Part shown: positions 35,199-47,499 of the stretch, one piece after another
Numbering within the stretch: the stretch's first letter is position 1
Layout of the letters: every line of letters begins with the position of its first letter
Origin: Crambe crambe
Lineage: Eukaryota; Porifera; Demospongiae; Poecilosclerida; Crambeidae
Reading direction: 5' to 3'
DNA: 64,000 nucleotides
NCBI GenBank assembly: GCA_963924555.1
Contig: OZ004581.1
Span: 8,595,338-8,659,337, forward strand
The notes under the pieces: generated by a model
Told to the model about the DNA's origin: nothing
Database searches by the model: none
What the model saw: only the letters and a program-made list of their open reading frames with translations
Program-made: the position numbers and the translations under genes

Positions 35199-35347
35199 AG
35201 GTTATTGCACGGAGTCGAGGAGTTTCGCTATTTTAGAACCTGAGAGCTGTTGCTATTATGGTGACCGAGGGCGAAGCCCGAGGTCATCATAGGCAACAGC
35301 TCAAAGGTCCTAAAATAGTGGAACTCTGAGGCTGAGGGCATTAACCT
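35199..35347. mobile_element. Fold-back element, about 150 bp
   Basis: Near-perfect hairpin: CTATTTTAGAACCTGAGAGC pairs with GCTCAAAGGTCCTAAAATAG. The apex CCGAGGGCGAAGCCCGAGG is itself palindromic. Confidence 0.85.
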
Positions 35348-35577
35348 ACTTAGACTATGGCGGCAAGTGGGTTACAACACAATGCAGCTTCAATGAGTCC
35401 CTTTTATACTGAGCAGTCTTGTTGTACAGGATGTAATTAGTGATCATGAATATGATTAATTTTTATTTTTTCTGTGCACTTTTCTACACTTTTCAACCAA
35501 TTCAAGTATGTAGTTTTGATACCACTATTTATTAGTAAAATTTAAAGCAATGCAAAATATAATCATATTCATTATAC

Positions 35578-35823
35578 AAACAAGTGAGCACAAAAATTTC
35601 TTCTAGGGATAGCCTAAAATCTAGCTGGGCTGTATAATGTACTGCAGCCTCGTATGAAAACAATCCCTACATTTACATCCACTACCTATAGCTAGCTATG
35701 GGCCGTTGTAAATGTAGGGATTGTTTTCATACGAGGCTGCAGTACATTATACAGCCCAGTTCGATTTTAGGCTATCCCTACTTAACTTTTTATTTAGAAG
35801 AAATTCTTGGTGCTCACTTGTTT
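35578..35823. mobile_element. Fold-back element, about 246 bp
   Basis: AAACAAGTGAGCAC at the left and its inverse at the right bound long arms. The core GGGATTGTTTTCATACGAGG is perfectly inverted across a short AT-rich loop. Confidence 0.9.
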
Positions 35824-36970
35824 CTATCCTTTTTTTGAAAGTAAGTTTGTATAAGTAAAGAATTGAGGGTGGCAGTATTGATCGTCATTTGAACTGAGAG
35901 TATGCAGTGATTATTAATGGTACTATAGTCTATACAAAGTCAGCTCTACATAAACCTATCTTTTTTTCTTTTGTAGGCACATACACAGTCTCTGGAAGAA
36001 TTTATTTAGCTATTTAAGTTTTATCTATTATTTAATATAAGACTTTATAGCAACAGCAATGTAAATGACATGTGCATGGGATGGTAAAGTGAGCTGACTA
36101 CACTACAGCCAAGTACTGGCTCTATAGGATGAGCATCTGTACTGCAATGCAGCAAGGAGTGTCAGGAAGATCATCAGATAAGAATAAATAACTAGCTAAA
36201 CGATTAAACTGAAGACCTAGCTTAGCTACTAAACTGATTAGGCTGCACCGTAGCCCTTATATGTGGCTTCACTCATATGCTCCACCCCCTACTGACGTGC
36301 GCTTCAAAATGGCGTAGAAAGATTAGCCGAGTGCTGATTTGTGAAGTAGCGCTTTAGTCAAAACTAATAGCAAAAGATCAGCCTCTAAGTGCCGCTCTAA
36401 CAGATGGCCAAAGCAGAATTTTGATGACTATAGCCAGTAAGTCAGTACGTCGATCTTATTATTATTATAAAGAAAAAGAACAAAAGTCAATTTTAGAACT
36501 CGTTTTTTTTCTATGTTAGCAATTGGTTTTAAACAGTCTCCTTTCTTCTTTGTAGATGTAATAATTCACTGTAGCCTTCTGAGAACCAGTAGAGTAAGGG
36601 TAGAAGAGAAGGAAGAGTTTTAGTTTATACAGTCTTATGACCTTTGACCCGCCATCCCTACTTAGAGATAGCGCGCTCTTGATAATTGCATTCTTTTAAA
36701 AAAACAATGAAACCCATTGAAAGGTCTGAGAGTTTGACACTATAAAAACAGCCCTGGTCATTTATTAGTTTAGAGATGGTAGTTTCACTGTTTTAAAAAC
36801 CTCATTGTGGTCAAAACTTCAATACCCGAGGGGTGGGAATATTTCACAAGGCCATAGGCCAGAGTGAAATAATTATGCCCAACCAAGGGATCTGATATTC
36901 AACAAAGGAGTGTGCAATAAGTATTTTATTATATATAAGTGGATTCTACAGTTTCCAGCCAGGCAGCTAC
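35824..36970. other. Intergenic
   Basis: No exon could be supported. Confidence 0.5.
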
Positions 36971-36981
36971 ATATGCGTGTA

Positions 36982-37401
36982 TAGTCTGGCGTAGCGGCGA
37001 CCCTTACCAACCCAAGGGAAGGAAAAGGGTCTGGGGACATTAGCATCAACGACTTGTCACTTTGGAACGTTAATTTACAACAAGATTATCACATGCACGG
37101 TATAATCATAATTTTGCGTGCATCAATAGCCTTGCTCAAATTCTGGTGGATGGCCTGTAGTGAAGTTGCTAAATATAACTAGATAGCTTATATTAAAACT
37201 TTGACTAGATACGACATAGCTATTAAAGCATTTTCTACATAAATCTATCATCTTCTTGGCCCTTGTCTCTTCCAAATTTTCCATCAAGCGATCTGATTGG
37301 TGGCGTCAAAATCTTGACGTGAGACACAAGTCGTTGATGCTAATGTCCCCAGACCCTTTTCCTTCCCTTGGGTTGGTAAGGGTCGCCGCTATGCCAGACT
37401 A
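36982..37401. mobile_element. MULE-type MITE, 420 bp, perfect 9-bp target duplication
   Basis: TIRs of about 88 bp begin TAGTCTGGC and share CCCTTACCAACCCAAGGGAA and GTCTGGGGACATTAGCATC. The 9-mer ATGCGTGTA flanks both ends (36973-36981 and 37402-37410). Non-coding. Confidence 0.95.
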
Positions 37402-37410
37402 ATGCGTGTA

Positions 37411-38380
37411 GGAAGTTGTAATGTGAACCTGTAATACTTACCACATTCGATAAGCATATCAGCCCACCAGACCTACAAACAACTAAGATAAGCCAATGCA
37501 CTTTGACAAACCGCTGTAGAATTAAGCTTGCCTATCATCTTCAGAAATGTCTGCCAAAAATGTTGCTAGGCTAGTCTGCGCATGCATAGACAAGGCATTG
37601 AATAATGCCATTGCATGAATACCGTGGGTAACGGACCAATCAGATTGCTTGAATCCACATATATTAGGATATTGACTGGTACTGTGTGGATAGCAAGGAC
37701 TAGATATCCTTTCTGAGTATTGACATTACATTGACTATACAGGGTTCTATCTAGGATTTTTTAATAGGGGGAAGAATATCTGTGTGGGAAAATTTTTGCC
37801 TTGGCCATGCCCACTTTTGCCCTTCTCGGATATCAAACCATGCCCACTTGTAAAAATAATACAAACAATGACTTTTAGCTAGCAGCTGCAATTGTTGACA
37901 TGAGATTAAGATTACACCCAGTAGATAGAACCCTGCAATATTGTTTGTTCAATAGGTATTGGTGTACAATACTCAAACTGTGTGTACAAAAATTAGTTCC
38001 AATGTCCAATAATTGGTCCAAATATTTTTTTGTAGAAAAGGGTGGGTTTAAGTTGGAGTCAAAAAATTCATTTTGATACTGTTTCCAATACCACTCAGTA
38101 AACCTTAAGTGTCCAAAATATGGCCCTTTACATCTGGCTACATCACTCACAAAATATAGTCCAGCCGGCCCTACTAGAAGTATAGCCGCCTTCTTTCTCT
38201 TTCTTCTTAATCTTTACTTGAGGTTTTACGCCCCCGGGTCACGCCGCGCCGCGCCGCGCCCAGCTAGTTTTTTTTTTGAAAGAAAGGTGTGGTCACCCTT
38301 GGTATGACATGTGAAAAGAAAATATTACAATATATTGAGGATTGAGTTAGAGGATGACTAGAGGGAGAGTAATGTCTGTC
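37411..38380. other. Intergenic; decayed exon 1 relative and a GCCGC tract
   Basis: 38150-38215 on the minus strand resembles gene C exon 1 (YTSSRAG...IF then GTGAGT), but no array follows. 38242-38262 is a (GCCGC)n run. No gene. Confidence 0.5.
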
Positions 38381-38383
38381 TGT

Positions 38384-38617
38384 TCACTCAGATACCTGTG
38401 ATTCTTGAGTCATAAGGTCAATTGGGAGGGTAGATTTTGAAGCTCTGCCTGCAGAAGAACGAGCACCTCTGATAGCTTGAATGGAGGACCGTAGCAGGGA
38501 AAAGGATAGTCGACACCTTAGCCAGCCCATTGTGTGGCTGTATGGTTGATCCCATTTCCAAGCCAAGAGTGTGGCTAGGCGCTTGTAGGTTTTTACGTGC
38601 AGACTGCGCAGGCGCAT
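38384..38617 (-). pseudogene. Retroelement ORF fragment
   Basis: The frame reads YKRLATLLAWKWDQPYSHTM then GWLRCRLSFSLLRSS and IQAIRGARSS. This block recalls the C-terminus of LINE-type reverse transcriptase ORFs in aquatic invertebrates and fishes (LAEK...YS..M.WLR.RLSFSLLRSA...RG.R). Only the tail is present. By-eye recognition, moderate certainty. Confidence 0.45.
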
Positions 38618-38624
38618 GATGCTA

Positions 38625-39250
38625 CGTGTAAGGGATTGGAAACCCGCCCCCGCATCCGTACATATACTCCTTGTCCGAGAGAAGTTTGCATGCAGTTGTT
38701 ATTATGGTTTCAGACCCCCCTGACCTATACAAACTCTGGATCACAGAAACACTACTCTTTAAGCCTGTGGCACTGTAGCTACAGTTAAGTGGATGTTTAC
38801 ACAATCACATATCACATGCGTCAATCTATGAATCTATGCAGGAGTATTTAGCAGGTCGAGCTGTTGCCAATTTGACTTACTAGCATCCATTGCACTATAA
38901 TAATAGAGCTCTCATTGAAATGCCTAATTTTTCAGTCACCTTCAAACTTCATCTATAAAGTTGGGGGGAAATTACTATGACTGTACAAATTTTTACATTT
39001 GGATACATCAGTGATACTTGTGATAGCTACTATCTTCCATGCTTGTTCTTATTCTTATGCATGCAATTTTAACAAACACACTTGGTGGCTGACATGAATA
39101 ATACAACACAAGGAGATGCTACACAACAAGGTTGTCCTCAAGGTGTGAGATTTGACATTAATTTCCTATAATTATTATTACACTAGTTGGATCAATCGAG
39201 ATAATGCACACCACCTACTAGCCCCACCCTTCAAATAATGCGCATGCACA
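38625..39250. other. Intergenic
   Basis: No supported feature. Confidence 0.5.
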
Positions 39251-39255
39251 AAAAA

Positions 39256-41345
39256 TTAACGAATAATCACATCTCTAATAGATTTGGCAAGTTGGTTCAA
39301 TCCAATATCTTCCAGCACAGAAATCAGAGTCTCCCAGGACACAGGATGTCTCCCTTTCCTTGAAACACTCAGTAGTTTGATGTCTTGTGTGTTCTTCATC
39401 AGTTCTCTCACAAGGGCACTGATGTGAGCTCCAGTCTGGTCTTCCAGGAGGAGAATCTCAAACTGACGGTAATTTGTTCCCACTTCTTTAGTCAAGTTTA
39501 CTTTAGAGTCTTGCAAAGGGAAGCAGATGATGTCCATCATGGTTGGGGGACTGCAAGAACAACCTGCAATTAAGGGCCCATGAAGTTTCACTCAGATAAG
39601 GGAGTCTATAGTCCACCCAACCCACTTTGCCAGTGTATGCTTTGAGGTACACACATGCTTGTACATGTACATAATACTGTAGCTATGACAACTGCACACT
39701 GTGTTGAATTGTATTGCCAGCACTATATACGAGTCAGAGGCAGTTGCCAGCTCATCTAAGGCACTGGAAGAATGGTTCATATCAAAGAGTCAGTGAGATT
39801 ATGTGACTGTGCAGTGAGATGAGAGCATGCACCTAGCTCTCCATTAAAGCCATTCCGCAATGTCCTATTCCAACCATTTGACCTCCCTAAACCTCCTTAT
39901 TAAGCCTGGCCCATATAAAATAAATAAATAAGGCAAACCAATAAGAATGTGGTCACAGTAACAGTGCCCTTGAAGTACATGTTGTGATTCACCAACTGAA
40001 ATGCCTGCAAACTGCCATTATGAAGTATTAGTTCTACTAACCATTTATATAATCATTCTCCCTATTAAATACCGTATAGCGTGATATTTTCGTGGATAAA
40101 AATTTTCATGGTTAATACACGAGAATAAGGGAATTTATATGGTTCACACATCAATATTATTTTGCAAAATCACAAAATTTTTGCGCTATATAGACCCTTT
40201 GCTCACTAGTGGATTATTAGAGAGAACAGACTGTACAATTATAGCAACCACCTCTGGGCCACCAAAAGGTGGTCTCTTAATGGAGGTGGTCTCTTAATGG
40301 AGATGGTAATGGAGGTGGTCTCTTTACAGAAGTCAAAGTCAATGGTACAAGCACTATTGGGACATAACCAAGTGGTCTTTGAAGGGAGGTGGTCTCATTT
40401 CATTGTATCCACTCACTCAAGGTGTCATCTCTAACTTGACTCTTTGACTGATTTCCTTGTTGGTTCACTCTATAGATATACATGATGGAGGTTGTCTCAT
40501 AAAAATGACATTCTTTAGTCATAGCCACTTACATCAGGATCACTGCTTGTTCCTAGTGGTAGAGATTTGCTCAAAGTTGTGGACTGAGTAGGTGTTGGAC
40601 TGCAACCAGGTTGAAGTTGAGGTGCACTTTGCAACTGGTTCAATGCTGAGATGGAAAACATAATCATAATATCTACAATCAGTGACAGGTCAGAGAATAG
40701 ACATAATACATTATCATTACTAGTTCACTACCTTTCTCCAATTCTTTTTTCAACTGATCAATTTCCTTGTCCTTTTTGGCTCAGTTGTAGCTGGGACTTA
40801 TTCAGAAGCACTGCAATTACCTGGTCACAACATGAAGAGTCAGCGGAGAAGAAGTATAGTCAGAAAAATTATTGTTAATACAGGTACATCCTGGGTCAGT
40901 CCAAGACCTGAATTCAAATGTGAAGTTTAACACTCTAAAGATAAGAAGGAATTGATTGAGTTTGAGTATCCATCTACTATAGCTAAGCTACACACTTCAC
41001 CTTTCTCCAATTCTTTCTTAATTTCCTTGTTCTTTCCTTGTATTTCTCTGTCCTTTAAACTCAATATTCCTTGTGAGTCTGTCAGTTCATACTTATGGTA
41101 AATCAATCTGGAAAAAACAACAAAAACAAACAAACAAACAAACAAACAAACAAACAAATAACCAATGGGTAGTACAAGTAGCTAATACATGCTATGCTGA
41201 TCAGATGCTGGAGGAGGTGATACTATCTCTATCTCTTCCTGCCACAGGTCTAGCAGAATCTTGGCATTATTCTTCTTGATGAATAATAAGTGTTCTGAGA
41301 TCTCCAAAGCTTCTGCCAGTTCCTTCACCTTCTCATACTTCTAAA
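39256..41345 (-). pseudogene. Degenerate Death-family gene (39-41 kb)
   Basis: Minus-strand exons homologous to gene I: a Death-like fragment with an in-frame TAG (about 41210-41345), coiled-coil exons (about 40985-41100 and 40735-40775), a linker exon 40533-40645 (LNQLQSAPQLQPGCSP), a following exon near 40430-40490 that hits TAG after SEPTRKSVKESS, and a Death exon 39256-39563 (YRQFEILLLEDQTGAHISAL...VSWETLISVLEDIGLNQLAKS) ending in TAA. The Death domain has lost the helix that reads YRVFYEWLQ in gene I. Several lesions make it a probable pseudogene. Confidence 0.65.
39850..40420. other. Intron of the degenerate locus
   Basis: 40240-40400 holds imperfect repeats of GGTGGTCTCTTAATGGAGG. No exon. 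Confidence 0.5.
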
Positions 41346-41374
41346 CCTCCATGGCGTTGTACATCAATTCTCAT

Positions 41375-41575
41375 AGTGAAGGTACAATAAGAGACAGCAT
41401 GTAAGTAACAATGCAGAGAGTGAGTATGTTCATGTATCCTGAAAGAATGAAATTAAGCATCAAAATACAACAGTGAAAGAATAGACCACATGTAAGTAAC
41501 AATGCAGAAAGTGAGTCGGTTCAGAATAACTTACCTACTGAAATAAAGGATCAAAATATGACAGTGAAGGTGATT
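41375..41575 (-). repeat. Two orphan 115-bp units (copy B)
   Basis: Same pair as in copy A. The triplet at 41535-41537 again reads TAG on the minus strand. Confidence 0.85.
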
Positions 41576-41594
41576 CTTACGGATCAATGCAATG

Positions 41595-42870
41595 CCTGCC
41601 AAGAAATGACCTTCAACCTCCAACATCTTCAGCAATGGCGTGGGGTTCTTCATGCACACACAAAGGTGGAAAGCTAACAAAAGAAAGGAGTGGTGTCATC
41701 ATAGAGATAACCTGAAAACTCAATCCCTCGCAGACAATCTCAGAAAATCTGGTTCGAAGTTGTGCAAGATGTTTATGATCTATCAAAAGAGGAAGACACA
41801 TTCCTTATAGCGAAGAAATCAAAAGTCTACAGCTAGAGAAAAAAAAGAAACTGGAACCTGTTCCTCTTCACAGGGAGCTAAATGAGTCCAATGGTGTTCA
41901 TGATATGATCTCTGTCCACTCACCATCTAATTCCCTGTCCTTGGAGGTACATCCAAGTATCTGAAAGTGCCAGGAATTATACAATCAGTAAGCACTTTAG
42001 ATGTAGCTAAGTTTGTTACTATGAGGTATTCTGTGATCATATGAGTATTGAATCTCGACCTCTTGTTGTGTCACCTGACTTTGCAGGTTGGAAGACCGAT
42101 TTGCAATGGCTGCAAAAAGATGGTTGCTTCAGTCTATTCCAAGGCTAATCCCAGCAACGAGTCAGTGCAGTTCAGCATATTTGTCAACAATGCCATTGAA
42201 GATCAGTCTAATGTAAGTCAACTTTCAAGACTTACTGTTAGCCAAGTGTGGTTGGTTCTGGAAAAAAAAAGGTTCACACCGTTATCAAAACAGTTTAGGC
42301 ACAATAACTCGTGTTAGCTACTCCTCAGGTGCTGAATAGAGATCTCTTACCTTGCACAGACTTACACCCCTTAGGACTTGAAATTTACCCATTCTCTGCT
42401 TTGGAGATGGCAAAGACACACTTAGTAATGACAGCAACTCAGTAGTCCCATGGGGAACAAAGGTAAGGCTTATATCAAAGTTTGAACCATGGGGAGTTAT
42501 ACAATACAGTGGAACTTCTGATAAAAGACCAGCTAGCTAGTTATATCCATTCAGATATAGCTACAGTGAACTCAATCTAATCCAGCCACCTTTGGGACCA
42601 GTAGAAGTGTCCTGATTAGGGGTGCATGGCCTCATTTCAGGGGTGAATTAATTATGAAGTACTTTTTAAAGTGACCTGAATACAGGGGTGATCTCATTTC
42701 AGGGGTCCTGATTAGAGGGAATTCACTGTATGTATGTCAAGACGCCTTCCCTCACTGTACAGGCTATTCCTTTCGGACAGTTTTGGCAGCACAATAAAGT
42801 CGGTCAGTCGCATGTCATCTTTGATATTGAAACTGATCTATATAGTGGAGGACGATCAGACTTGAAGGTA
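41595..42870 (+). pseudogene. Plus-strand gene remnant, unknown family (copy B)
   Basis: Candidate exons are about 41742-41822 (IWFEVVQDVYDLSKEEDTFL), 42087-42212 (phase 0 both sides; GRPICNGCKKMVASVYSKA ... FVNNAIEDQSN then GTAAGT), about 42400-42465 (GKDTLSNDSNSVVPWG then GTAAGG) and about 42742-42866 (SLTVQAIPFGQFWQHNK ... GGRSDLK). Splice sites look real, but the middle is scrambled by the inverted block. Family not recognised. Confidence 0.4.
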
Positions 42871-43062
42871 CAGCAGGCCCAAACTCTTTCATGAGACCAA
42901 CTCAACTTCTTTCTGCAAGATATAGCTATAGCTAGCTAGCTGACTCTTTCATGAAACAAACTTCTTTCTGCAAAATATATTCACTGTACAGTAGCTGTGA
43001 CTATATGTTATGTAAATAATAATTAAATAATAAAAAGGGGAATTTAAAGCACTATATTATAG

Positions 43063-45211
43063 CTACATGCAAAGCTTAGCTTCTATCGACCTTGCGAGTT
43101 GGTTGAGTTCACATTTTTTCAGTACAGAAATAAGAGTTTCCCAGGACACAGGGTTTTCCCCTCCCCCTCGTAGCCATTCTCGTAAGATTCGATGAATGAT
43201 ATCTTCTGCATTGTTCATTTCATCTTGTTTCATGGTTTCAACATGTGCACCTGTCTCATCATTAAGGAGAAATATTCCAAATGTTCTATACTTGTCCCCC
43301 ACCTCTTGAACCACCTTGTATTGGATAATATCAGGCATGCGTGGGGGGTTGCGAAGTCCTGGTCCTGTGAATTAATGGTTACGATAGGTATATGCTACAT
43401 GTATGTGCTTCAAACCATATGGAGTGCACAAGGATTAAATGGGCTACCGTACAGCGGGATAATTTTGGTGGGGATAAAATTTCAGTAATTTCGGTAATCA
43501 GTCTATCGAAAATTTTTAAAGCCACCATGTAGAGTTATTCTTTTTGTTTGTACATTCAATGTTAACTTCTGGTCTTAGCTAGTTAAAAAGTCACCATGAT
43601 CGCAAAGAGGGCTATACCTGAAGAAATGAAGGCCAAAATAGGCAAGTATGCAAGCCAAGTGAAAATGGAGATTCAGCAGTCTGTAGATATTGTTGCGCAT
43701 GTGCTAAAATCATCCGTATTGTCCTTTGATGATTAACAAAATATTTTATCTCCAAAAAAAACCTACTGTATGGTATGATAATAACTAAATATTTACCTTC
43801 TTTCCTCCATTTACACATAGCTTTATTTCCAGGAGTCTGCTCTGGAACCCCACACATACATTCTGGAAGTAAAACCATGAGATTATGGTGTAGATGGTCC
43901 CCCAACTTGATAACAGGAGGGCCCCCCCCCATTAATATTCAGTGGTATTTTCAACCATAGCCTGCATTATGTGGTGTAGTACCTTGTCTCTTATCTTTTA
44001 AGACTCTCCCCCTCTGCTGCCCCCCTCAACTTTCATTTTGTTCCTATTCCACTGCATTAGCTCATACTTTTATGCACGTGCAGGAATACATCTAACATTA
44101 GCTTACATTATAGCTACCTATTACTTACTAGCACATGTTAGTAGAACAGCATAAAGTTCATCCTCATTCTTATTCAAATTAAATTTGAACTTTACAGTTA
44201 GGGGACATTGATGTTGTGGTTTGGGGGAGATCTCCATCTGCATTCGAGGCGGATGTCTCTTTTGTTGATCCAGTGATGCTATCAATTTCCCATCCTTACT
44301 CCAAAACTCCACATCTTTAAGAAGTACCTATCAATATATTTGACCACATGATATAGCTGATAAACCATAATGCAGTAACAGGGATTATTAAAAGTTCTAT
44401 ACATCCTCCCAAGATGTTCCATATTAGGTTGTTTTGTTGACTGTGAGCATAAAAAAAGAGTTTCTTTTTTTTTGCATGCACATGCAATGACATGCTTCCA
44501 CTCTACATGTACATGCATGGTTAGAAATTCGGACCAAAAGCATTTTAGGTTGATAAATCACTTATTAACCTCCTGCAGTGGTTGATAAATGCTGAACCAG
44601 TAGGACTGCTGATTTATAGGTCAGTGATCAACCTCAGTGCTTACAGTCTAAATTTAACCTTGTGCTTATAGCATAGAGACCTACACTTTGTGTGTGGCAT
44701 GTACTATTTTATTCTCAAATTACTTTTTGTGGCTTTGTTATTGCTATTTCATCGCTACAGTCAATTTCAGTTAATTGAATATATCCATTACTTAAATCCT
44801 CCAGTGTGAAATCTTCTAGATGGAGATGTTTATACTCTTCTTCTGGATAGTGATATTTAAGCCTCTGGACAACAACCAAACAAATAAAATTAAAAATATC
44901 CCATTTGGAGTAGATATGAGTTTTTGGTATCAAAATGAAGCTGAAAATAGATTATGCAATTCAAGGCTCATTGAAGGTGAAATCCACTGTGTTTTTGAGC
45001 AAACACTTTATACCCACCTAATGCAAGCACCTCTAAATAAGATAGCTAGTGTCCTTAATTAAAGTCTTGAGCTGTCCAGTAGCAGATCTTTTATGAACAT
45101 TTGAACATTATAGAACCTTATAGAGACAGTAATACCTGCTGGTGAGAAGCAAATCACCTCCTTCACTGAATTTAAGCAAAGCACTCATTCATGACTATAC
45201 TTTTCTAAGCA

Positions 45212-45250
<39 letters not shown>

Positions 45251-45958
45251 ATGGAAACAATATAAACAAGAATAACCTCCAAGATAAGGATAATTAAAGG
45301 TCTTTCCTTCCAAGTGTCCTCTGTTCAGAGGTTCCACTGTAATTATGAACTTACCTCTTTACATGGTGGCATGTTAAATGATATGTAGATGTAGACATCT
45401 GAACAATCCTCGCACACTTTGGGCTTCACACAAGTGAGGCTGTATCCAAAGTTACTTACAGTCTGTTCATCTTCCTTTCCAATACAAGTGAAACAAAAAT
45501 GGTCGAGAGAAAAAAGGCAATAGTTGCCTTTCTTGTGCTTAAACAAAGACATAACTTTTGCTCTGCTTTCCAGAGGTTTAAAGTGATGCACAGTTTTTTC
45601 TCCATTGTAGTCAGTGTCACTGTGATGAGCCTTGAGCAAGATTACTCCAGAGTCATCTTGCATTATGTGAGGTAATATAATCTTGATGGGTTGGAGTAAT
45701 TGTACCTCTTCTTGTGGACACAGGAATAGGATAGGTGAAATAGGGTGCATATTGGTCGGATAACTGAATGGTCCATGCAAAGCTATGCCTACTTCGATGT
45801 TAACGGTCAAACCATCTTCTATCGCTCCTTTAGGGATTTCCACAATAACTCCCATCTTTTAATTTTTGAATCTTGCACCATCGTGGTCGAAAGAAAGTTT
45901 CAAGTGGTTGTAAAAATGGATATTCAAAATGTCAACTTCTGTCACTTTCTCTTGTTGC
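43063..45958 (-). pseudogene. Gene B: decayed ZU5-Death duplicate of gene A
   Basis: Exons parallel gene A: Death (about 43063-43365, open, FGIFLLNDETGAHVETMK), 43797-43961 (same 9-G frame problem), about 44129-44327, about 44717-44852 and ZU5 (45343-45958). The start of the ZU5 exon is broken: it lacks bases just after the acceptor, has a frame change at the GAAACTTTCTTTCGACC segment, and carries TAA where gene A has GAA just before the KMGVIVEIP block. The Death exon has diverged most from gene A (NNAEDIIHRILREWLRGGG). Confidence 0.7.
45211..45248. repeat. Poly-T tract
   Basis: About 38 T in copy B, where copy A has mixed T/C (19926-19945). Confidence 0.9.
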
Positions 45959-46808
45959 ATTATCTGAATGGATGATACCATGCAGATGAGTATAAATTAT
46001 GGTTTATTTTACAGATTTTTTCTTTCTGTGATAGTTAATAGTAATTATTCATGAAATCATCAGCTAACAGTGTCTGAGTCACCAAGTAACTACATGTAGG
46101 TATGCCTGTAGCTTTGACTACATCAGATGGTTGTCAAGGAAGGTCCTGGAGCTCTGATTTTTTGCATGCTGCATAGGCTCTGTTGTACGGAACTGGAATT
46201 GTGCCCTTCTTTCCAGAATAAAGCCTTTATCCAAAATTGGAACACTGGAGAGTATCATCTAGACATCATTAAGGCTGAATTGAAGCGTTCTGATCACTAC
46301 TGGCAGTGTAGTGGATGTAACAGATACACACATACACTCAACCAAGCACTATAACCCTTGCACATGTGATGAAGTTTGATCAGCTGTGTACAACAACTTA
46401 AGTTTACTTACCTGAATTTAGACAATTGTCAAATAGCTATTCAATATCAAAGGTGTAGGAATAGGGGGTGGGAGGGCCATAAATTAATCTGATGAAGAAA
46501 GTATTCCTAACACAAAAAGGAGCATGATGATTCCGCCCGCCCCCCTGAATATGGGACTGTCATACAGTTTTAGGTTAAAAATCTTTTGCATATGTCCAGA
46601 AGTATAGCTAACCTTTTTCCAACTACTCAATTTCTGTAGTACTAGTTATACCCTGTAGCTACATGTATCATGTGCAAAATGCTACCTTGCTTCAAATTCT
46701 TCTTATGCATTTCTCGTTCATCTTCTGCTCATATTCCTTATTGCTTCCATCTTTGTGGTATATTAAGGAGAAATGATTGTCCATCCATAGATAAGCTACA
46801 CACTTCAC

Positions 46809-47245
46809 CTTTCTCAAATTCTTTCTTTAAATGATCAATCTCCTTGTTCTTTTCACATATCTCTTTGTCCATCTGCTGTTCAAAATATTCCTTATAGCTT
46901 CCGTATGTTAATCTTGGGGGGAGGGGAGAGAGAGAGGGAGGAAGGGAGGGAGAGAGGGAGATAAATAACCAATGAGCAAGTTATTTACACAACTTACTTC
47001 ATTTGCATGTCTTTTATTCCTATGGAACTCAAGTGGTGGAGGAGGTAAGGTCTGGCTGGAATATTCATCATATCCATCTCCTTCTGCCATTGTTCTAGCA
47101 GAATCTTGGCATCATTGTTGATGTGCTCCAAGTGTTCTGACATCTCCAAGGCTTCTGCTAGTTCCTTCACCTTCTCACACTTCTGAACTTCCATGGCAAT
47201 AACTTCAAGTTCGGCAGAAGAAAAGATTATAGCATTACTTGCCAT
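46809..47245 (-). pseudogene. Death-like and coiled-coil exons of gene-I type
   Basis: 46998-47245 (acceptor CTAACCAG, ends phase 2) reads KCEKVKELAEALEMSEHLEHI and ILLEQWQKEMDMMN. 46809-46912 (phase 2 in, 1 out) reads YGSYKEYFEQQMDKEICEKN and KEIDHLKKEFEK, an intact coiled coil. No Roc-COR exon precedes them. Further 3', 46680-46770 is a stop-containing remnant like gene C's coiled coil. Orphaned exons upstream of gene B. Confidence 0.6.
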
Positions 47246-47329
47246 CTGGTTAGGATTAACACACAATAATCAAATCTAGTTCCCACCTATTGAATATTCA
47301 ACCAAAAGTTTAGGTCAACATTTTTTAAT

Positions 47330-47475
47330 TTTTGCCACCCTATTATCACCCTAGTGTCATGATAGTGTCTCTGAGTAGTTTACTGAATTTTGATAAAATG
47401 GCATTTGCCACCCTATTATCACCCTAGTGTCATGATAGTGTCTCTGAGTGAATTTTGATGAAATGGCATTTTCAA
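47330..47475. repeat. Tandem duplication, two copies of about 73 bp
   Basis: CACCCTATTATCACCCTAGT plus GTCATGATAGTGTCTCTGAG is repeated once, with a small deletion in the second copy. Confidence 0.85.
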
Positions 47476-47499
47476 TGAGCATAATCAAGAATGGTGTGG

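Larger units (their letters stand above)
40905..46170. repeat. Segmental duplication, copy B (5.3 kb)
   Basis: Direct copy of 15755-20850. It differs by scattered substitutions, a long T tract (45211-45248), and a small inverted block at about 41848-41975 that corresponds to the reverse complement of about 16755-16880. Confidence 0.95.
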
